Assembly (NCBI RefSeq): GCF_002878395.1
Contig: NC_061119.1
Coordinates: 48,460,311 to 48,524,310, forward strand
DNA from: Capsicum annuum
Lineage: Eukaryota; Streptophyta; Magnoliopsida; Solanales; Solanaceae
DNA length: 64,000 nt
Direction: 5' to 3'
Positions within the stretch are counted from its first letter, which is position 1. Every line of letters starts with the position of its first letter. Made by a program: the position numbers and the translations under genes. Shown in pieces: positions 32,134 through 41,952 of the stretch. The notes under the pieces are model-generated. The model ran no database searches and was not told the origin of the DNA. It saw nothing but the letters and a program-made list of their open reading frames with translations.

Positions 32134-33883
32134 CTACTTTGATATGTTGACATTTGGTTCCATGATATTCATACAGTAGCAGGAAGAATCCATAAAAAAA
32201 ATGAAATCTGAAGAGAATACCATTTTGGGAGAAGGAAAAGAGAATGTAAGAGTTATACTTACCATTGTAGGAGGAGAAGCAAATAACCCAGCAAATGGTT
32301 CTGGTAATAACCCTTCTTTTATTATCATATATGACTTGAAAGTATTCATCAGTTGATTGTGATTATTCAACAATTTATCATAGTTCTCTTGGCAATTGGA
32401 CGAACATAAAGAATTTGAAGCACTCATACCACCAAATCGAGGTCTTGTTTGTTTAAAAACTCTGCTGGGTACAACTCCTAATCCCAGACAGATTACCCTT
32501 CCAAGGTGTTCTTCTCCCAGCACCTTGCCAACTGCATCATCTGATGATATTATAGACTCATCTATTATGCTTTGACTCACAATTTACTGAATGTTTTCTA
32601 AAATATAATGCACACACAAAATCCATTATCAATGCTGAAGTTTTTCAATACTGAGAATAGAGGTGTATTGCCTAAATATAGTACATATTTATTTGTCTAA
32701 CTAAAGTTTCTCAATGCAGAAGATGATCATTCCAAACTAATTAAGAAACGTACACATATATTTTTTGCCGCTTCATTAACATATGCTCTATTTTTATTCT
32801 TGTGAGTATGAAGATGAAATTGTGCCCGTCTAGGCATTTGCCCAATCTCAACCATCTATAGACAAAATAATCAAATCAGAATATAACTTAAACAATTAGA
32901 AACGGATACATAAAAAGTTAGTTTAGTAATTAAAGTAAAATGAAATGAATTAAAATCTTTCACCATTTCAGCCCTTCTTCTATAGTTAGCTTTGGATCCA
33001 CCAGTATGTGAAATGATTTGTTTCTTTCTATTTTCAACATTTCTTTTGCATATTTTCTCACAAAAAGATAATTGAAATTCAATTATTCGATGAATAATCA
33101 TATAACTACACCTACTAGCTGAACCAATTAATGTATACCTGTGTTTTTTTCTTATAATGATAATCAACATAAGAAGTCCACTGATCCTATGGAATTCCAG
33201 TAGGAACATGATCTATAATCTTAGATTTACTCTTTAGTGGGTCCTTGAATATTCTCCATATGTCCATCCTATTTGCACTCCACTTCTTTGATATAGAATT
33301 GTAAACATGGTTTCTTGCAACTGACTCAGTATTCCAAAAATAGAATCGGGGCTTAGAAAGTAAAACACTAATTAGGTTGTCTATTAAATTCAAATATAAT
33401 GTTTAAAGAAACAAATAGAGATATAATAGTAAGAATATAGCGTTTATACCACTATAATCTGATCAAAGTCACGATTAAAGTAAAAGATAGGCATATATAA
33501 CCATTTCTCAAAGTGAATTGGAAATACGAAGGAATTAGAAGCTAAAATTCTACAAAATCCAGCTAGAAGGGGTTATGCTTCTCCGAATGGAGAATCCAAG
33601 TAATCAAAATCAAGAACAATACGGTCTTCTCCAAATAAATTTAGTACTTCTTTAACTTTTATTCTAAGTTTCTTTATGTTTTCTTCTAAATCTGAAATTA
33701 AAGCACCACAAAAATTTATTTCATATTCTAGAGACACTCGAAATTAAAAAAACTAACAAAAGAATAGAATAATACCTGAATAGAGAAAATCATGTATCTA
33801 CAATCAAATGATTAGTGTTCTGGAGAAAAAAATTCCATTCCCTCCAACAAAATAAAGAAGAAAAAGAAGAAGAAGAACTAGTA

Positions 33884-34150
33884 GTTTACCTATTATTTCT
33901 ACAGTCCAATATTCTGTAGACTCACGTCTAACTACAGGTTTCTTGAATAGTTCTGGTGGTGCTTTGGCCTGATTTGATGGAGTTGATTGTGATGTAGTGT
34001 TATTTGATAAAGTCCAATAGGAAGCTGATTGCACTGAGAAACAAAATTGTCTAGTTGCTTGAACTGACGGAATGGACTGTGATGTAGTTGGTTGCGCATT
34101 GGGTTGAACTGGCAGTGTTGCTTGTGTTTGAACTGATTTTTGTAGGTTTT
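33884..34150 (-). repeat. Duplicated transposase exon, copy 1
   Basis: Aligns with 35575-35790: same exon end, same splice donor (minus ...AATAG|GTAAAC), same downstream AAG-rich start. Intron-side similarity continues at 34150-34235 and 34540-34640 (CCCCAGCC...CCCACATAAAGTCC). About 300 bp in between, bounded by similar TTACTAAATACTA sequences, have no counterpart in copy 2. The AAG tract next to this copy (33852-33878) is only about 25 bp. Confidence 0.75.
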
Positions 34151-34235
34151 GTCAACACTTGATATTTTCCATATCTACACTTAACAAATGATTGAGTAAA
34201 AATAGATAAATAATTAAGGCAGTTACTAAATACTA

Positions 34236-35198
34236 TTATTATTAAAAAGAAAGAACAAGTGCATCGAGCAACTTTTGATTTAGTTGCTGCAGTCTTCTTA
34301 TAATTGGCAAGAACAATCAAATACTAGTAAGATAAATTTTAGTATTTACAAACAACATATATATTACACCTGTAGCAAAATTTTGTCCAAGATCAACCTA
34401 GTTTACTTATCTTTATCAACATTCCATTCCAAGTAGCTACAATTGGTGTTAGAGCAACAGTAGGGTGAAATCTAATAGGTGATGCAGCTTTGTGAGCAGC
34501 ATAGTATAATGGAAAAGTTTATTAGAGTAAAAAGGGAAACTAATGTGGTTACTAAATACTACTATAAAGGCGAAAAGGAGACGAAGCTAGCCCCAGCCTT
34601 CCCACATAAAGTCCAGGAACACTCATCTACCTACCAACTTTCTAGCATAATCTTTGACCTTCATATTTTTCTGTCAAGGATCATGTCCTATCTAACCACC
34701 TATTCTCAGTAACTAAATGTAAACTCAAAACCCAAATGTTCCTATAAACAGAGGCAAATAATTTAATAAAACAGGAAATGAAAGCTACAAAACTAAGCAA
34801 ACTAGGAAAGAGACTTTATATCTCTAGTATTCTTCTTAATTCTTAGAGGTAGAAGAAAACAATCGAAAAAAGAATCATTGAGGTTAAAGAAAAAGTACAC
34901 ATTTTTCACAACGTGCAACCAGGTTATTTGGGCCAAAATTTCAATAATGTTCCATATACATTGACAGATGCAGATACAAGATAGAACATGCGTCATATAA
35001 ATATATAAAAAATTAATGTTCAGCCAATTTTTGTTCCATATTCATTAATTTCTACAATAAAACAAAGGCAGAGAGTGATATCTGATGGACAGCTTGCAAG
35101 ATATTTCACACACAAAGCAAGATTACAAGCATAACCTTTTCATGAGATAATAATATCATGATTCCAACATTTTCACTAATTTCCAGCCCCTTCACCAA
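34236..35198. other. Non-coding DNA between exon copies
   Basis: Contains the segment found only in copy 1 (34236-34540), the continuing duplicated part to about 34640, and then AT-rich sequence with no gene that I can support. The frames at 34479-34712 and 34802-34996 have no family features. Confidence 0.45.
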
Positions 35199-35574
35199 GA
35201 AAGAAGAAGAAGAAGAAGAAGAAAAAGAAGAAGAAAAAGAAAAAGAAGATGATGATGAAGAAAAAGAAGAAGAAGAAGAAGAAGAAGAAGGAGGAGGAGG
35301 AGGAGGAGGAGGAGGAGGAGAAGGAGAAGGAGGAGGATGAGGAAGAGGATGAGGAGGAGGAGGAGGAGAATAAGAAGAAGGAGAAGAACAAAAAGGAGGA
35401 GGAGGAAGAGGAGGAGGAGGAGGAGGAGGAGGAGGAGGATGAGGAAGAGGATGAGGAGGAGGAGGAGGAGGAGAATAAGAAGAAGGAGAAGAAGAAAGAG
35501 GAGGAGAAGAAAGAGGAGGAGGAGGAGGAGGAGATGAAGAAGAATTATAATAAGAAGAAAGAGAATAAGAAGAA
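35199..35574. repeat. (GAA/GGA)n purine tract of about 376 bp
   Basis: Almost pure purine on the plus strand, moving from GAA units through GGA units with GAT and AAT interruptions. A module of about 50 bp (GAGGAAGAGGATGAGGAGG...AATAAGAAGAAGGAG) occurs twice, at about 35338 and 35440. It lies immediately beside the splice donor of exon copy 2. The Lys/Glu/Arg-only frames over it are artefacts of the repeat. Confidence 0.95.
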
Positions 35575-35975
35575 GTTTACCTATTATTTCTAGAGTCCAA
35601 TATTCTATAGACTTGCGTCCAACTACAGGTTTCTTGAATGGTTCTGGTGGTGCTTTGGATAGACCTGATGGATTTGATTGTGATGTAGTTTGATCTGATG
35701 ATGTCCAATATGATGTGGACTGGACTGAGGAAGCAAATTGTCTTATTGCCTGATTGTGTTTGAACTAATTTTTGCAGGTTCTGCCAATGCTTGGTATTTT
35801 CCACATCACCACGTAACAAATGATCAAGTAAAAATAGATGAATAATTAAGGAACTAAATAAATACTACTATTACTAAATGCTACTATAAAGCCAAAGAGG
35901 AGATAGAGCTTGCCCCAGCCTCTCCCACATAAAGTTCGGCAACACTCAGGTACCTACCGACTTTTTAGCATAAAT
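35575..35975 (-). repeat. Duplicated transposase exon, copy 2
   Basis: Second copy of the exon and upstream intron sequence. The minus-strand frame (to 35819) reads SYWTSSDQTTSQSNPSG and KAPPEPFKKPVVGRKSIEYWT. Compared with copy 1 it carries a short insertion (LSK region) and several substitutions. Confidence 0.75.
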
Positions 35976-36199
35976 TTAGATAACTAGTCGTTTAAAAACT
36001 TGCTAATATATTATTTCTTCTTTTTCACAATTGGGATGACATATAGTTGAAAGGCAAAATTGTGTATGCCCTTTACAACCAAAAAAAATTAAACGGATCC
36101 TTAATGTACAATATAAAATTAACAGTATAGTTGTACATCTTACGCAAACTTGTGAGGTGATATATATTGATACACTAAAGACTAGGAAGCATGAAATAA

Positions 36200-36964
36200 A
36201 CACCAAAATTAGTGCACAGGTTCAAGAACCTGAGGACCTATTTGATGACCACTCTCGGATTCAATAATAGCACCAAGAAACAAAATAACAAAGGTGTATT
36301 TGACACCGAACCAGCTACCACAAAATAGATTAACAACTCAATATGAAGACAAGATGAACAATACAACATGAAGAACAACAACACATGACTTACATTGACA
36401 AGAACACAAACGGGTACACGATTACAAAATACAAGATAGATAGATAGACAAATGGCGGTATAATCTTAAGAACCCAATAGTTTGTTCCACTATTGGATCC
36501 TTAAAACTACACTCAACAAATACCTATCTCTTCATGTACACAAGGGAGACCTCAACCTCTCTAAGCATCCAACATTCCAAGCCAAGAGTTCAACAAGAGT
36601 GATTCCACACTCTCGTTTCAGCCAAAAGGCCTTTAGTTTTGGATGGTACCTCAAAGGAGAGAGGACTTGTGTTTCTTGTGTCTTATGACTTACAACATCA
36701 TGAATAATCTAAGTATAAAAGCCTTATAATGTTCTATTTATACTAGGTTACAAATAAAATACAAAATGTCTAAAATAACCTTTTAAGAGCTAGGCTCCCT
36801 TCAAGTGTATTTAAGGGTTGCCTTGTTGGTTTACAAGGCTTCTCTTTACACTCCAAGTGTGATATTAGGGTTGGTTTGGTGTGTTTTAAGTCCTTCACTC
36901 GCACACTTCAAGCCTCGGGTTCATTACATTCTCATATGGGTCCATCTTCGTAGTTGTACTTACA
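36200..36964 (-). repeat. 3' LTR of a further minus-strand gypsy element
   Basis: On the minus strand a purine tract AAGAAGGGGAGGATGA (about 36965-36980) is followed by TGTAAGTACAACTACG, which looks like a polypurine tract and LTR start. The sequence to about 36200 has a TATA-like TATAAATAG (minus, near 36738-36750) and no coding frame. The distal LTR border is uncertain, and no second copy is present in the window. Confidence 0.5.
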
Positions 36965-37103
36965 TCATCCTCCCCTTCTTAAAAAGGATCCGACCTTGAA
37001 TCCATGCCTTGCAAAATCAAAGAGAAACAAACAAGAACACTTCCTCATGGCATTAGGGTTAGGGTTAGAAAAAATAAATAATAATGGTATGCACTCAAAA
37101 CAC

Positions 37104-37715
37104 TCAAAACAGCCCACACCAAAAAAAAATTGAGGAACCTTTGAGTTCAAGTCTCGACCAACAAGTCTCAACATGACAAGGTGGTTCATATTTGACATAT
37201 AACCAAGAGTCCTTAATGTTAAACATCATGAAGCCATCGAAAAATTCACCAAGGACTTGGCAATGATAAGCACAAAAAAGAAACAAACCTAAGCCGAGAG
37301 TAAATCTTCCCCACCCTAAGATGGCACCGGGATCAATTAGGAAGAGTGGCCATAGACATGGGTCTAAACAACACACCCATTTCCCATTGTCTTTACCACA
37401 ACCACATAGCCTACTCTCTACATTAGAATACATATCATCATAAGTAAAGAGAAAATAGATAAAGGTGGCATTCAATTCTACTTCTACTATGGTGTCCTCA
37501 AAAAAGCTACACAAAGTAGAAGAAGAAGTAGTTTCCAAGACAACACATTCCTTTCCCTTAAGAGTAATCTCATATTCCAAGAAGACATTTTCATCTTTAG
37601 GAGGAATGTTGTCACACCATAGTGGGTTAGCATATAGGCTATAGCTTCCAAGGCAACCTATACCATCATTTTCACTACTAGGTCTATTAGGAGTGTTTAA
37701 ACTATCTTCAAACAA
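37104..37715 (-). pseudogene. ORF next to the minus-strand gypsy 3' LTR, unrecognised
   Basis: An uninterrupted frame of 203 codons, starting MFEDSLNTPNRPSSENDGIGCLGSYSLYA. It is rich in Cys, Trp and aromatic residues (LCGCGKDNGKWVCCLDPCLWPLFLIDPGAILGWGRFTLGLGLFLFCAYHC), with a possible hydrophobic segment around residues 120-150. It ends about 140 bp before the purine tract, so it occupies the last coding position of the element. I do not recognise a domain. It may be a fragment of a longer frame, because upstream sequence also looks partly open. Function not assignable. Confidence 0.45.
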
Positions 37716-38151
37716 GACATTGTACCTAAAGAGTGAATGATTAACCCGCGGACAGATTTGGAACTTTCACTCTCTGAGGAATCATTATCAAGTGTCAAAG
37801 ATATGTCAAGCACACGATTAACCCTATGAGCCAAGCAAACAGTAGAATATTTACAACAATATTACCTATAAGATTTTCATGAGAAAGGTATAAGATTGTG
37901 ACATATTAATAATTTTTTACGATAATAAAACTAGTAATCACAGAATAAGAGTATATATCATGTTTTAACAACTTACTAGATTCATCTAGTTTGCACTCAA
38001 GTTCTTGCTTACTGATATCCTTGATAAAAAGTATAGTAGGAAAGTTCCTGATCTGGTGTGACAGAGTTTAAAACAAGCAGTTAGGTTAACCACATATGCA
38101 ATAAGCTTTATTCTATGAGTGACCTCATTCTATTTCACCTTATACATGCTA

Positions 38152-38200
38152 AAAAAAACAACAACAATAACAATATACCAGTGTATTCACAATTAGTATA
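38152..38200 (-). mobile_element. Short RTE/TS-SINE tail remnant
   Basis: A run of AACAACAATAAC is followed by AATATACCAGTGTATTCAC, matching the start (plus sense) of the LINE tail at 26971-27013. About 50 bp survive. Confidence 0.5.
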
Positions 38201-39099
38201 AATGGTAAAACACAAATTACAATGAATGCAAAAACAAAAATTAGAGGAGCAGGATAGTTCAGACCCATATTTACATGCTGATTTTTTGAAGGAAATAGTC
38301 TAGACACGCGAATCTTAACAAGAATATAATAGAAACTTGAACGAACATGAATAAAAATATCTGTATCAAGCTACGGTGAAAATATTATTATTTTTGTTAT
38401 TATTTAACTTAATTTTCTCTTTTTTGTCAACTAACATGAATAAGGATGTTTAATGAGATTAACTAAAAAAGTAGGGATTCATACTAAACATTGAATATAG
38501 AGAAATCTACTCAATTTATAACTCTTTGAAGGCATACCAACTTGGTATCCACAAACAGAGTTTCAGGTCAGCTTGAGAACCTTGAAGATGGGGAGAAAGT
38601 ATATGACTGTAACACTGTTCCATCACTTTTTTGACAGATTCAGATTTAATAAAAACAGAACTTACCTTCATCAGATGTTAAAACTATTTAATATGTAGAG
38701 AAGAAAAGCACTGATGAAACTAATTCCAGTCTATGATACATAAACTGAGTACTTCAAGTTGGACTCAAACAAAAAAGCAGCTAAGCAACAAAGACCAACA
38801 GCCTTAGTTAAGATACGAACTGGATTATAAACTACTTTAAGAAAAATAGGTAGAGAGACAAAATTCAAAATAGATAAAACCCTTTGCATTTCAACCTGTA
38901 TAAGCAACAATTGTGAATATTGTATAGTTTTGAACTTAAATTAAGCTAGTTGATTGATCAAAAAAGATAAAACAAGAACTTCTATTAGTACATAGAATTA
39001 TAACTCATAAATATTTTCATGAAATGTTATGCTAACCTTATCATACTTGTTGTATAGATTTCTCTAATTCACTCCTAGAAAGAATATAAAGTCATCAAT

Positions 39100-39225
39100 A
39101 ACAACAACAACATATCCAGTGAATTCCCACCAAATGGGGTCTAGGAAGGATAAAATGTACGAAGTCCATACCACTACCTCTAAATAAGTAGAGAGGCTAT
39201 TTTCCATAAACCCCCAACTCATGAA
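39100..39225 (-). mobile_element. RTE-type LINE or TS-like SINE 3' fragment
   Basis: AACAACAACAACATATCCAGTG, then CCCACCAAATGGGGTCT, GTACG-AGTCCATACC, AAGTAGAGAGGCTATTT and CCCCCAACTCATG follow the same order as in the 3' UTR of the LINE at 26971-27110. A tRNA-like head was not seen, so either a LINE end or a truncated SINE is possible. Confidence 0.65.
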
Positions 39226-39479
39226 ACAAAGACAGTAAATAAGGTTGGGCTAAGTAAATATATACTCTTTCCGAAAACAATGATACATAAGCCCAACTCC
39301 TCATAGATGGCATACTTGAAAATATTTCAGAAGTTTTCTATATTTGCTTCTAGACAGAGCATAAGATTCACTAGCAGTAATAACGAAACTCTGAGACTAA
39401 AATATGAGGTAACTGTCTTTCAGTTTTGAATAAGCCCAGCATTTTTAGGCTAAAGTTGATATAAATTGGCCAATATCAT

Positions 39480-41400
39480 TGTAACATCCTATACTTTTGG
39501 GCGAAAGTTAAATCGTCTTTCCTATATTTATAGACCTAAACCCAATAGTTTATACTTATATATAAGTGTAAATAACATCTCCTTAGCATGGGAAAATACT
39601 TGGAGATAAATATACATCCTAAAAAACCACTAGCTCAAAAGTTCAGTTAAGCATTTTCCTATCGATTGACTTTTAGTTGAGGATTTTGCTTGAGTCAACT
39701 TCCAGTGAACATTTTTCCTAGGATATAAAGATTAATGTAGCCTACTATAGATCAAAGTAAAGACCTTTGATTCTTTTTTGCAACGCCACCGTCCATTCAT
39801 CAATCAGAGTATGATCTCAAAAGTTATGAGTGTTTAAATGAGGCACTGTCCAGGGTCCATGCTGGCCCTGTGCCGCGGAGAAATCTCCAAAGCACACAGC
39901 CTTAGCGTTTCTTTCTTCATGCCCCATAAAACCTAAGGTTTTCTTTGGACATGCACCGCAAAGCCTAACTGTGGCATCAAAAAGTGTTCTATTTGATTTA
40001 TTTTAAGGTCATAAAAGTCTTTTATCATCCCATAACCATTTCCAACCCTCTTTGGATGAATATTAAGTCTTAAACACATTATTTTTTACCTCAAAAATTC
40101 CCTAAACATTTCTCCATAAGAAAGAGAGGAGAAACGAACTAGGGTTTGAGGAATTCAAGCTTTGGGGGTTCAATTTTTCTACGTTCTCTTTGATTATTGT
40201 CTTTATCAAAAGGTATGAGGGACTATCCTAAATATCATAGGGGCAAATTTTGTATTTTTAACAAGCTTTAAAGATATATATGTATGTATATGTAATAGAT
40301 TTTGGAAATTTTTTGAAGAGCAAGCATTCTTGAACCCATTTTAATGAAAGTATGTGTTTATCGTGAGGTTTTTTCATGAATTTGAAATAAAATCATGTGT
40401 ATGTATGTTATGAGTTTCGAAAAGTGATTTAAGAATAGGAATTATGAAACCCCACTCGCATGATGAAATTTATTATCATAACGTATTATGGATTTTGAAG
40501 TGGATTTGAGAGCATGAACTATAAACCCTCTTTTTCAATCATGAGATTTGTTTATTTATTATTGTTGTGGGTTGTTTAATGAATGATAATAAACATGATT
40601 TTTGAATAAATCTTTATCAAATATGCATTTTCATTTTTAAATGTGTTCAAAGATGTGTTGAGCCCTTTTGTGTTAAATAAAGAATTTTATGTGATTGTTG
40701 AAAAAGATGACCACCATATGTTAAAGTATTGAAATGAGATTGTTTTGGCATAAGTTTTTATGTCATTTGAAATAGGAACTATCATGTGATATGATAAATC
40801 TTTTAGTGTTCATAACATACTTTTGAATGAAAAGGATATAGACATGATATGATATGATATGGCTTGCAAGTCTAGGTATGATGATACCTATTATGGAGTG
40901 CCCTTAATATGAAATAAATAAATATTTCAAGCATGAAGCATGGTATTAAGAGAAACAAATTGGGATTAGTGAGAGTTAGATGGTTACCCAAAAAAAAGCA
41001 CGACTTGAAAGACACATCGCTGGAAATCATGTTTTGCCGGCACGGGATTATGGTACCCTTCATTATGATCTTATGTACTTTTGATTCATATCATCTCAAT
41101 TTGAGACTATGGTTAGGATCCATGTTTTGTGATCTAGTGCACTACCATGACATGTTGACTTTCTTGGGGTATGTGGCACCTTGCTTTGTGATCTTATATG
41201 TCCCCCTTACTAATACTCAAATTCTTGTGGAAAACTTAGATTGGGGGCTTGGCTAATAAGTCAAGGGTCGATTCCATATAGCTCATGGGATTTTATAAAT
41301 TTAGGTTGCACCATCTAGCTCAGACTAAAGCAAAGAGTTGAATCAATATTTTACAAGCATAAATTGAAGCTTTTCATATTATGCCCATATGTTTAGCATA

Positions 41401-41431
<31 letters not shown>

Positions 41432-41952
41432 AAAATATACATATATATATTATGCTATATTGTTTCCAAAATTCTCTGAACTATATTTCACAAAGTATAT
41501 ATTTATTTTTGCTAGTTCTACATACTAGTACTTTCGAGTATTGACCTCCTATATGCAGGTTTAATGGCTCGGTCCCGAGGTCAATCTTAGTAGTAGATTT
41601 TTGTTAGACTTCCAAAATTTGGTGAGCCTCCCTTACATCAGAAGATATTTACTCATATGCCGAGTCTTTCAATAGATGGCCTAATCGGCGGCTTTATCCC
41701 AGCCTAGATAGTTAGCTTTATCTCAGCCTAGATAGTTAGTTTTCATTAGATGCTTCGTATATGGAATTTGAGTATTATATTTTCATAATTTTATTGATAC
41801 ATTTTGGATTATAAGTTTTCATTGAATGTTATTGTATCTTCCGCACTTTATTTTTAGTTGAATTTATGCTCATGATGATGTGCTAAGGGGTCTCTCAGGC
41901 CTTCATGGTTTGGTATGCCATCATAATTAGGGCCTCGACTTGGATCATGAAA
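39480..41952 (+). repeat. Family C LTR 1
   Basis: 2473 bp, TGTAACATCC...GGATCATGAAA (other copies ...GACA). It holds the phrase array at about 39850-39985 (GCCGCGGAG, CCAAAGCACACAGCCTTAGCG, ATGCACCGCAAAGCC). AAGGTCATAAAAGTCTTTTATC follows, the equivalent of the promoter block in elements A and B. The frames at 40872-41256 are chance. Confidence 0.85.
41395..41456. repeat. AT-rich perfect-type hairpin in LTR 1
   Basis: AGCATAATATAT... at 41395 is mirrored by ...ATATATTATGCT at 41456, giving a near-perfect stem of about 28 bp with a small A-rich loop. The corresponding site in LTR 2 (about 49690-49712) has a much shorter TATATATATACATATATAA stretch. Confidence 0.85.

Larger units (their letters stand above)
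32134..35775 (-). pseudogene. CACTA (En/Spm, Transposase_24-like) transposase remnant
   Basis: Minus-strand blocks in order: SKAPPEPFKKPVVGRKSIEYWTLEIIG (35770-35581) and a second version of the same exon (34040-33890). Then come EDRIVLDFDYLDSPFGEA and FPIHFEKWLYMPIFYFNRDFDQII (about 33640-33470), KPRFYFW...SISKKWSANRMDIWR...DHVPTGIP (33380-33200) and ENRKKQIISHTGGSKANYRRRAEM (about 33040-32960). They end with VEIGQMPRRAQFHLHTHKNK (about 32860) and GEEHLGRVICLGLGVVPSRVFKQTRPRFGG...ENYDKLLNNHNQLM (32520-32350). I recognise the plant CACTA transposase_24 family. Introns probably separate the blocks (GT donor after EIIG). Frames are interrupted by stops. No CACTA terminus was located here. Confidence 0.7.
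37716..39479. other. Non-coding DNA with two LINE/SINE tail remnants
   Basis: About 1.8 kb without a supportable gene. It contains the RTE-type tail fragments at 38152-38200 and 39100-39225. A GTAAGT donor-like site (minus, near 38665) beside a short open stretch is too weak to call an exon. Confidence 0.45.

Noticed and set aside
35158..35593. Lys/Glu/Arg-only reading frames of 60-114 codons on both strands
   Set aside because: They are translations of the (GAA/GGA)n tract in different frames. Any purine triplet repeat gives such frames.
32134..35775. Initially considered as a host transcription-factor-like gene with introns
   Set aside because: The blocks VPTGIP, ENRKKQ...HTGGSK and LGLGVVPS fit the plant CACTA transposase family, and stops interrupt them.
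38510..38670. Possible host exon on the minus strand with a GTAAGT donor-like site
   Set aside because: Open stretch is short, frames disagree, and no protein family was recognised.
40872..41256. Overlapping frames of 63 and 107 codons on opposite strands
   Set aside because: They lie inside LTR 1 of family C and are not kept open in LTR 2 at the equivalent place.
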